Shown one piece after another: positions 1 through 5,859 of a stretch of DNA of 8,244 nucleotides. The stretch is from assembly GCF_938018035.1 (NCBI RefSeq), contig NZ_CALIJF010000055.1:1-8244 (forward strand). The letters are read 5' to 3'. The position numbers and the translations under genes were made by a program. The number at the start of each line of letters is the position of its first letter. The stretch's first letter is position 1. The notes beneath the pieces are model-generated. The model was not told the DNA's origin. It made no database searches and saw nothing but the letters and a program-made list of their open reading frames with translations. This DNA is from an uncultured Campylobacter sp. (GTDB taxonomy: Bacteria > Campylobacterota > Campylobacteria > Campylobacterales > Campylobacteraceae).

Positions 1-2100
1 ATCAGCTTTTTAACGATTAGTCTTTTTAGCGTCGCTTTAGCGTTTGCAGACCTCAACACGACCGGTGAGGGAAGCTTTGTAGAGACAAATTCTTCCGCGC
101 CCGAGGCAAATCTTACTTTAGAAAACAACAAAACCGAGATCAAAAAAGAAGTCGCTAAAATTCTATCCAAATCCCTCGGTGCGGAGGATGGAAATAAAAC
201 TGAAGTAATAAATATGATCGCAGAAAAGGTCGCCAAAACGGAGACTTCACAGAAAAAAACTCCTAACGGCGAGACGCTTATCTCTGTAATCAAAGAGATT
301 AAAAAGCTAAATTTACAACGCAGCTCCCTGCTTAACGGCGGCGACGCCAACGCGAGCAAAAACGAGCTAGACGCCATCGATCGCAATAAAGCTAAGCTCT
401 TTGATCGCCTACCTTTTGCGATTACGCAGCAGGATATGGATATCGAAAGCATAATGTCGTATGCGCAAAATAAAAAGAACATCCAAACTACGCTAAAAAA
501 ATACGCCAAAAAGCAGAGCTCTCCCGAATACGTAAATGCAAGCGCGGATTTAGAAAAGATGGAGATGGCAGAGATCTTTTATACCTCGCTTATGAAAATT
601 GAGGATATGTTTGTAAACGGCGCAAGCAGAAGCGCGCTTGAAAGCGAGCTGAGTAGTACGCTACTAAATATCCAAACTAGGGATTTTAGCAAACTTAATG
701 ATTTGAAAAATAATCTAAGCAGTCAAGAGCAGATAGACGCCTTAGAGTCTAAAATCAACGATTTGAAAAACGACAAGCAGACCTACGACGAGGTGCTTAC
801 GTATCTGTCGCGAAATAGCGATCTGCTCGCAAGCAGCGTGGTTTTTACGAGCTTAAATTTTAAGTCGGTGATCGATTATATCAACGATAAAATTCCGTTT
901 AAGCTCAGCCACGTAAATTTCGGCAAGCTCATTCTAATCACGCTGATTACGCTATTTTTCTACTCGCTTCGCAGACTGCTTGCCAACATCATCTATTTCG
1001 TATTTAAATTCTTTAATAAAAGCTTTTCGCTGGATAGCGAAACTCTAAAAACGCAAGTAGTGGGCATTATCAAGCGTCCGATGGGTATTTTGCTGATCGC
1101 TTATTCGGTCGATATCTGTCTTAGTATCTTTTATTATCCAGCGCCCGTGCCGATAAAATTTGCAAATTTATTCTCGATCGTTTACGTGGTGCTTTGGGCA
1201 TGGCTCATCATCGAAATCATCGATGGCTACGGCATTGTCGTGCTTGGAAACATCACGAAAAAAGGCGTCAGAAAAGATATCATAAATCTAGTCGTTAAAA
1301 TTCTATACGTCATCGTAATCATCATCGCCGCACTTTTGGTACTAAAGCGTCTAGGCTTTGACATCTCGGCGCTTATGGCATCTCTTGGAATCGGCGGACT
1401 TGCGATCGCGTTTGCGACCAAGGACATCATCGCAAATTTCTTCTCATCCGTGATGCTATTGTTTGATAATTCATTCTCGCAAGGTGATTGGGTCGTATTA
1501 GGAGACATAGAAGGAAACGTCGTAGAAACAGGCTTCAGAAAGACGACGATCAGAACCTTTGACAACGCTCTTGTTTTTGTGCCGAATTCCAACATAATGG
1601 CGCAAAATATCAAAAACTGGAGCCGCAGGAAGGTAGGACGGAATTTAAAGCTTACCATAGGCGTCGAATACGGCGCGAGCACGGCTCAACTGCGAAAGTG
1701 CGTAAACGACATCAAAGAGATGCTAAAATCTCACCCGGGCATCGCTCAATCTGCCGATACAGCGCTAAATTCTAAAGATTTTCGTATGCGCTATAGGCAA
1801 AACATGGTCTCTATTGACGATTTAGCGGGCTATAAAAGCACCATGTTCGTGGCGTTAGATAGCTTTGGCGATTCGTCTATTAATATTTTAGTTTACTGCT
1901 TCACAAAAACCGTAATATGGGCAAATTTTATCCAAACTAAAGAGGATGTTTTATTTAAAATAATGGAGATCGTGGAGCAAAACGGACTATCGTTTGCCTT
2001 CCCATCGCAGAGCGTTTATATCGAAAATATCCCGGAAATAGCAAGCGAATGCGTAAAATCAAAAGTAAATTCCAACGACAAAGGAGAGCAAAATGGCTGA
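1..2100 (+). CDS. Large MscS-family mechanosensitive ion channel (5' end outside window)
   Basis: The frame is open from base 1 without a stop, so the gene begins upstream; the first in-frame ATG (214) is internal. The visible part is 699 residues. It opens with the hydrophobic end of a signal peptide and an AFA-type cleavage site near residue 16, then a long polar, partly coiled-coil periplasmic region to about residue 300. Membrane segments follow at about 309-336, 361-378, 389-417, 427-449 and 455-488. The last carries the Gly/Ala-rich MscS pore helix (SLGIGGLAIAFATKDIIANF), followed by the beta domain (GDWVVLGDIEGNVVETGF) and the PNSNIMAQNIKNWSRR stretch. By family knowledge this is an inner-membrane channel that opens under tension to release solutes in hypo-osmotic shock, assembled as a heptamer. 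The long N-terminal domain makes it one of the larger MscS types rather than minimal MscS. Its last 8 nt overlap the next gene. Family call is secure; the exact subfamily is not. Confidence 0.93.
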   Translation: MSFLTISLFSVALAFADLNTTGEGSFVETNSSAPEANLTLENNKTEIKKEVAKILSKSLGAEDGNKTEVINMIAEKVAKTETSQKKTPNGETLISVIKEIKKLNLQRSSLLNGGDANASKNELDAIDRNKAKLFDRLPFAITQQDMDIESIMSYAQNKKNIQTTLKKYAKKQSSPEYVNASADLEKMEMAEIFYTSLMKIEDMFVNGASRSALESELSSTLLNIQTRDFSKLNDLKNNLSSQEQIDALESKINDLKNDKQTYDEVLTYLSRNSDLLASSVVFTSLNFKSVIDYINDKIPFKLSHVNFGKLILITLITLFFYSLRRLLANIIYFVFKFFNKSFSLDSETLKTQVVGIIKRPMGILLIAYSVDICLSIFYYPAPVPIKFANLFSIVYVVLWAWLIIEIIDGYGIVVLGNITKKGVRKDIINLVVKILYVIVIIIAALLVLKRLGFDISALMASLGIGGLAIAFATKDIIANFFSSVMLLFDNSFSQGDWVVLGDIEGNVVETGFRKTTIRTFDNALVFVPNSNIMAQNIKNWSRRKVGRNLKLTIGVEYGASTAQLRKCVNDIKEMLKSHPGIAQSADTALNSKDFRMRYRQNMVSIDDLAGYKSTMFVALDSFGDSSINILVYCFTKTVIWANFIQTKEDVLFKIMEIVEQNGLSFAFPSQSVYIENIPEIASECVKSKVNSNDKGEQNG
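2081..2086 (+). promoter_or_regulatory. Ribosome binding site of the acidic small protein
   Basis: AAGGAG lies 6 nt before the ATG at 2093 and inside the 3' end of the channel gene. A strong, well-placed Shine-Dalgarno sequence supports real translation of the small overlapping ORF and sets its start. Confidence 0.8.
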
Positions 2101-2266
2101 TTTCGATGACTTCGAAGACGAAGAGTTCGATGAGGACGAATACGAGGACGATGATTTAATCGGAGGCGACGAGAGTTACAACTACAACTACGACGAGGAT
2201 GATTACAGCTACGAAGACGACGACGGTTTTAACGATTATAGCGATTTGGACAGCGAGGATTATTAG
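2093..2266 (+). CDS. Small, extremely acidic Asp/Glu/Tyr-rich protein (57 aa), unknown function
   Basis: ATG start with AAGGAG 6 nt upstream, stop TAG at 2264-2266. It overlaps the channel gene by 8 nt and shares one base with the GTG start of the SOD-like gene. The protein has 20 Asp and 10 Glu in 57 residues, 8 Tyr and 4 Phe, and no Lys, Arg, His, Cys, Pro or Trp, so its charge is near -30. It starts MADFDDFEDEEF and ends DLDSEDY. The Phe/Tyr residues recur every few positions among acidic runs, and a short LIGG break sits at 22-25. There is no signal peptide or membrane segment, so it is probably cytoplasmic and disordered when free. I know no family for it. Possible roles are metal or Ca2+ binding, polyanion mimicry, or acting as a partner of the channel's cytosolic domain or the SOD-like protein; all are inference. 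The strong RBS and the packing between two genes argue that it is real. Confidence 0.82.
   Translation: MADFDDFEDEEFDEDEYEDDDLIGGDESYNYNYDEDDYSYEDDDGFNDYSDLDSEDY
2255..2259 (+). promoter_or_regulatory. Ribosome binding site deciding the GTG start of the SOD-like gene
   Basis: GAGGA lies 6 nt before the GTG at 2266, inside the end of the acidic gene. The first in-frame ATG of the SOD-like gene lies about 120 codons further on, past the first metal ligands, so GTG with this site is the only sensible start. The TAGTG arrangement fits stop-start translational coupling. Confidence 0.65.
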
Positions 2267-2997
2267 TGTTTAGATCCAGGGCGCTGCCTTTTGATCCGCG
2301 CACGAATAAAATCGCGAGCTTGCAGAGTTTAAAATTTCATCACGGCGGGCTTTGCGAGGACTACGTCTCCGCTCTAAATCGGGACATTGCGGATACGCCG
2401 ATACAAAACGCGGATCTTTTTACGATCATCACGCAGTCGTTCAGGGAGGCTCGCGGAGAGGAGTGCGAGTTTTCGCAAATTTCAAAGCTTTATCAAATTT
2501 GCCTAGGTTTTAGCCGTATTTTTAACAACGCCTCTGAAATTTACAACCACGATTTTTACTTCGACTGTATCGCGCAGCCAAGTGAGCCTAGCGGCGAGCT
2601 CGCGGACGCTTTAACGCAGGCTTTCGGCGGGATGAAAAATTTTAAAAGCGAGTTTTTAAAGCGCGCGCTGGGGCTTTTCGGCAGCGGCTGGTGCTGGCTC
2701 GTGTGCGATGAGCGCGGCGCAAATTTAGAAATCATCACGACGCAAAACGCAGACACGCCGATCGTGCGCGGCAAAATTCCACTGCTTGCCTGCGATCTTT
2801 GGGAGCACGCCTATTATGCCGATCATCAAAATGCGCACAAGTTCTACGTGGAGAGCTTCTTGCATTTTGCCGACTTCGGCTTTGCAAGCGACGCCTATTC
2901 ATGGGCGAAAAAGCAAGGGCTTGGCTCCGTGAGGCTCTATATCGGCGAGCTTCACCCCGCCGCATCTTCGCGCTGCGATTGCGGCTGCTGCGGATAA
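2266..2997 (+). CDS. Divergent Fe-superoxide-dismutase-like protein with Cys-rich tail
   Basis: 243 residues, against about 190-200 for ordinary FeSOD, starting at GTG. The fold and metal site are recognisable: LPFD near the N terminus, FHHGG with His25 (E. coli FeSOD His26), YNHDF with His95 (His73), and LLACDLWEHAYY with Asp177 and His181. All four ligands are therefore kept. GSGWCWLV (139-146) and NADTPI (161-166) resemble the Fe type (NAGTPL) rather than the Mn type. Departures: Glu91 replaces Gln69, Leu29 replaces His30, Cys30 replaces His31, while Tyr33 (Tyr34) is kept. There is an extra stretch of about 20 residues around 60-85, and an extended C terminus ending RCDCGCCG (Cys237, 239, 241, 242). 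No export signal is visible, so it is probably cytoplasmic. It may dismutate superoxide weakly, or use the fold for another metal or redox task. It is coupled to the acidic small gene and the MscS channel upstream. The family is sure; enzymatic activity is doubtful. Confidence 0.88.
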   Translation: MFRSRALPFDPRTNKIASLQSLKFHHGGLCEDYVSALNRDIADTPIQNADLFTIITQSFREARGEECEFSQISKLYQICLGFSRIFNNASEIYNHDFYFDCIAQPSEPSGELADALTQAFGGMKNFKSEFLKRALGLFGSGWCWLVCDERGANLEIITTQNADTPIVRGKIPLLACDLWEHAYYADHQNAHKFYVESFLHFADFGFASDAYSWAKKQGLGSVRLYIGELHPAASSRCDCGCCG

Positions 2998-3020
2998 ATT
3001 CGGGCTTTTACCGAGTAAAC

Positions 3021-3066
3021 TTTAGCGCTGCGGATTTTCGGTTCTCTATGACCGCCGCGCGCTAAA
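3021..3066 (+). terminator. Possible hairpin terminator after the SOD-like gene
   Basis: TTTAGCGC (3021-3028) pairs perfectly with GCGCTAAA (3059-3066). Inside it CGGT (3039-3042) can pair with ACCG (3051-3054). It starts 24 nt after the stop codon. Only a short TTTC follows instead of a clear T tract, so this could be a weak terminator, a 3' stabilising structure or chance. Confidence 0.3.
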
Positions 3067-3420
3067 TTTCAAGCACCTTTCGCTTCTTGGCGTCTATATT
3101 TTACCTCACGAATACTGCACCGCGTAGCCCGTGGCGTCGCGAGACCTTGGGCTTGCTATCTCGCCGTATAAAATTTACGTGGATTTTGATCTTGAGCTCA
3201 TTTGGCGTCTGCGGATTGAAATTTTACGATTTTTAATTTGAAGCTCATCTCGCTTAGACCCCCGTTTGCCGTTCTTGCGCGTTAAATTTCATTCCGCTGC
3301 GTTGTCGCCTGACGGCTCCGTCTTTTCGCACGCTAAAATTTTATCGTACGCGTTTTGCTCTGCAAATACAGCATCGCACGGACACCTATATGAAATTTTG
3401 TTTCGCAGTCATGCCGGCTA

Positions 3421-3459
3421 AAATTTTAACGCTGTCGCGCGCATCGAAATTTTAACGCT
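3421..3459. repeat. Direct repeat AAATTTTAACGCT, two copies 26 bp apart
   Basis: The exact 13-mer occurs at 3421-3433 and 3447-3459. A partial third copy (AAATTTTAACG) lies at 3872-3882. The pair belongs to a run of AAATTT words at 3393, 3421, 3447, 3478 and 3509, spaced 26-31 bp apart. Confidence 0.6.
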
Positions 3460-3950
3460 ATGAGTGAACACCACGCAAAATTTCAAAGTTGCAAATAAGC
3501 GATCCGTGAAATTTTAAGATCGCGATAGGCGGCCCGCTCTTTGCCTTCGCAATCGAAAATAACCGATCCGCTCTCTGCGTTGCGTCGTATCGCCGCGTCG
3601 CCCGTGCCATCCTTCGTATCGGCTCTTTATTGCGTTGCGCGCTTAAATTTACTCGCATCGTCAAGCGACATGGCGTCGCGAGCACGGCGGATGTATGATT
3701 TAAAATTTCGCCGCAAAAAACAGCGCAGATCCCTATCTCGCACGGCGATGAGGCAAGCTTTAGCGATATGATTTTAAATTTAGCGATAAATTTTGAGCAA
3801 AATTCCAAAGATAGCGACTTGGCGCCATCTAAGGCCGCGCGGTCGCAAGACGCACAGACGGCGCACGGGCAAAATTTTAACGGCGCGCGCAGATTTTCTA
3901 GCGGCGGGCAGGAGGCCCTGGGCAGCGCGCAAAATGGCTCGGGCGATACG

Positions 3951-3996
3951 CTCGCTAGCGAGGGAGAAAGAATTTTAAAATTTCGCCCGGCTAGCC
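3951..3996. repeat. Cluster of three perfect palindromes downstream of pepF
   Basis: CTCGCTAGCGAG (3951-3962), AATTTTAAAATT (3971-3982) and GGCTAGCC (3989-3996) lie within 46 bp, about 65-110 bp past the pepF stop in its reading direction. The outer two share a CTAG core. None has a loop or T tract that would make a clear terminator. They may be protein-binding sites or chance. Confidence 0.45.
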
Positions 3997-4060
3997 TTAT
4001 CTGCCCACGCTCGCCTCTCTCACGCCTTGCGCCCGCACTCTTGCTAATTTTGCGCCCGTT

Positions 4061-5848
4061 TTACTCTGCACGGTCCTTTGATTTATCAAATTTCATCCGC
4101 TCCTCAAGCCGCTTAAACTCATCCGCATAAATGAGCGCATTATCGACGCACTCGAGCCAAAACTCCAGCGTTCGCGCGTCTTTGCCAAAGTGCTTTTGCA
4201 GCAAATCTTCAACGCTCATCACGCCGCACTCGCGCAAAAACGCCTTATATGCGCCGATAAATTTATCGCCCACGCGCCTAAACTCGCCCAGCAAAAACTG
4301 CGAGAGCAGGTAGCCTACCGCGTAGGGGTAGTTGTAGATGTATTGATCGGTTTTGTAAAAATGCAGCTTAAAATACGGCAAAAAGCCCTCCGCATCCTGT
4401 GTCGTATCGCCGTAACGTCCTCGCCACGCATTTTGCATGAGCTCTTCTATCTGCGCCGCGCCGACCGCGCCCTTTTGCCTAGCCTTTAAAAAAGCGATCT
4501 CAAAATCAAACCGCACGGCGATGTGTAGCATGAAATTTGCCGCCGATTTTAGCTCCTGCCACAAGATGTCAAAGAGCAAATTTTTATCCGAGCTGTTTTT
4601 TCGCAGATAGTTTCGCAGCACGGCTTCGTTAAAGGTGCTCGCAGCCTCGGCTAGCGTCATAGGAAACTGCGTGTGCAACGCGGGCAGATCGCGCATGATC
4701 CAGTAGTGCCACGCATGTCCGAGCTCGTGCGCCTGCTGGATCATATGCGCCTGCGTGCCCATGTAGCTGGAAAACACGCGCGGTTGCCGAAATTTATCAA
4801 ACCTCGTATAAAACGCGCCGCCTGCTTTGTTTTCGCGCACCTGCGCCTCGATCCAGCACTTCTGCAGCATCATTTTGATAAATTCGGGTATCTCCTCGCT
4901 AACCTCGCCCATAGCCTCGCAGATCGTCTCTATCGCCCGCTCATAGGGGATCTCCTCAGTGCTAGCAAACGGAGACGGCGCGAGCAGATCGCGGGCGTAA
5001 ATTTTACCCTGCGGAAAATACTTCGCGCGCAAGCTCACGCACTCTCTGATCCTATCCGCTCTTTGATCCAGCGCCGCAAACATCGCCGTTACAGCCTGCT
5101 CGCTGATTTTATTTTGCTGCAGGCTAGGCGTGAGGATATCCGTCCCGGCCGCCCTGAATTCGCCAAGCCTAAAGCCCTGAAGCAAATTTAAAACGTCGGC
5201 ATACAAGCTCGCGTGCCTAGCGTAATGCTCCGCTAACCCCTCAAACACGCTCTTTCGTAGCGCGGCATCGGGCGAGCCTTTTAAAATGCCCGCGCATTTT
5301 GAGAGATTGTAGACGCTTTTTGCGCCGTGTTTATCCGTAGCCTGCACGGAGATGAGGTTGTTTAGGTGCCTAAATACGCCGTAAAGCGGAGTAAAACTGC
5401 TAGTCGCCGCGTCTTCGTAAATTTTACGTTCTTTTGCGTCAAATTTTGCCCGCCAGCTACTTTTGCGCTCGTCGTAAAGAAATTTTATCCGCGCAAACTC
5501 CTGCGTTTGGCGCGCGGTATCAGAGGGATCTAGCGCGTCCATCTTTTCAAAAATGATCTCTTTAATCCGTTCAAGGCGCAAAAATTTCTCCCTGATTTTC
5601 GCCTCAGCCGCGCCTGCTCGCTCGTCTTTGGTATCGTCGCTTGATTTGCAGCGGCAAAACGCGAGCAAGGAGTTTGCCTCCTCAAAGCCGCGCTCATATG
5701 CGTTTATAAGCAAATTTAACTCGCCGTCTGCACCGAGTAGCCTCTCTATCTCGCCTAAAATTTCGTCCAAATTTGACAGCGCATCCGTAAATCTCACGTC
5801 GTCAAAGTCGCCGTACGCGTCCTCAAACGTCCATCTAGGAAGCTGCAT
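4061..5848 (-). CDS. pepF: M3-family zinc oligoendopeptidase F
   Basis: 595 residues from the chosen ATG, close to the usual PepF length of about 600. The zinc site is intact: AHELGHAWH gives His374, Glu375 and His378, and LAEAASTFNE gives Glu401 as third ligand, 27 residues after the first His as expected for M3 peptidases. A C-terminal YNYPYAVGYLLSQ segment matches the conserved Tyr-rich substrate-binding region near the end of PepF proteins. The N-terminal part is helical and charged, with no signal peptide, so it acts in the cytoplasm, trimming short peptides to smaller ones. A GTG at 5860 would add four residues, but it has no Shine-Dalgarno site, whereas TGAGG lies 6 nt before the ATG. 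The gene follows dcuC after 8 nt and is probably co-transcribed with it. This suits a peptide- and amino-acid-fuelled lifestyle. The AHELGHAWH form resembles the clade-3 group of M3 oligoendopeptidases, from memory. Confidence 0.93.
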   Translation of the reverse strand: MQLPRWTFEDAYGDFDDVRFTDALSNLDEILGEIERLLGADGELNLLINAYERGFEEANSLLAFCRCKSSDDTKDERAGAAEAKIREKFLRLERIKEIIFEKMDALDPSDTARQTQEFARIKFLYDERKSSWRAKFDAKERKIYEDAATSSFTPLYGVFRHLNNLISVQATDKHGAKSVYNLSKCAGILKGSPDAALRKSVFEGLAEHYARHASLYADVLNLLQGFRLGEFRAAGTDILTPSLQQNKISEQAVTAMFAALDQRADRIRECVSLRAKYFPQGKIYARDLLAPSPFASTEEIPYERAIETICEAMGEVSEEIPEFIKMMLQKCWIEAQVRENKAGGAFYTRFDKFRQPRVFSSYMGTQAHMIQQAHELGHAWHYWIMRDLPALHTQFPMTLAEAASTFNEAVLRNYLRKNSSDKNLLFDILWQELKSAANFMLHIAVRFDFEIAFLKARQKGAVGAAQIEELMQNAWRGRYGDTTQDAEGFLPYFKLHFYKTDQYIYNYPYAVGYLLSQFLLGEFRRVGDKFIGAYKAFLRECGVMSVEDLLQKHFGKDARTLEFWLECVDNALIYADEFKRLEERMKFDKSKDRAE

Positions 5849-5854
5849 TTCGCG

Positions 5855-5859
5855 CCTCA
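5855..5859 (-). promoter_or_regulatory. Ribosome binding site of pepF, overlapping the dcuC stop
   Basis: On the minus strand TGAGG lies 6 nt before the ATG at 5848-5846, and its TGA is the dcuC stop codon. This favours the ATG over the upstream GTG at 5860 and suggests coupled translation of the two genes. Confidence 0.6.

Larger units (their letters stand above)
2998..4060. other. Gene-free convergent gap rich in AAATTT palindromes
   Basis: This 1,063-bp stretch separates the 3' ends of the SOD-like gene (+) and pepF (-). The ORFs in it lack Shine-Dalgarno sites, have no recognisable motifs and read as antisense or chance frames. By eye I count about 19 RAATTY hexamers, nearly all AAATTT, separated by GC-rich segments. 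It also contains the hairpin at 3021-3066, a 12-bp direct repeat TGGCGTCGCGAG (3132-3143 and 3671-3682), the AAATTTTAACGCT pair at 3421-3459 and the palindromes at 3951-3996. No tRNA, rRNA or IS hallmarks were seen. It could be decayed gene sequence, but I cannot name a source. Confidence 0.6.

Noticed and set aside
214..216. ATG at 214 as start of the channel gene
   Set aside because: The frame is open upstream to base 1 and encodes the end of a signal peptide with an AFA cleavage site, so the true start lies outside the window.
2799..3065. 88-aa plus-strand ORF overlapping the end of the SOD-like gene
   Set aside because: Arg-rich out-of-frame shadow of the SOD-like gene, which has clear family motifs in its own frame.
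3393..3530. CRISPR-like spacing of AAATTTTA words, 26-31 bp apart
   Set aside because: The shared part is only 6-13 bp and degenerate, not a 24-37 bp repeat; no cas gene or leader is visible.
3458..3808. 116-aa minus-strand ORF
   Set aside because: No ribosome binding site, no recognisable domain, and a composition expected from chance translation of AAATTT-rich DNA.
3768..4130. 120-aa plus-strand ORF at the end of the convergent gap
   Set aside because: The first part has passable codons, but there is no well-placed Shine-Dalgarno site, no motif, and it runs 70 bp antisense into the end of pepF. The second half reads as antisense sequence.
4673..5191. 172-aa plus-strand ORF inside pepF
   Set aside because: Antisense shadow: it covers the zinc-site region of pepF, whose protein is clearly conserved.
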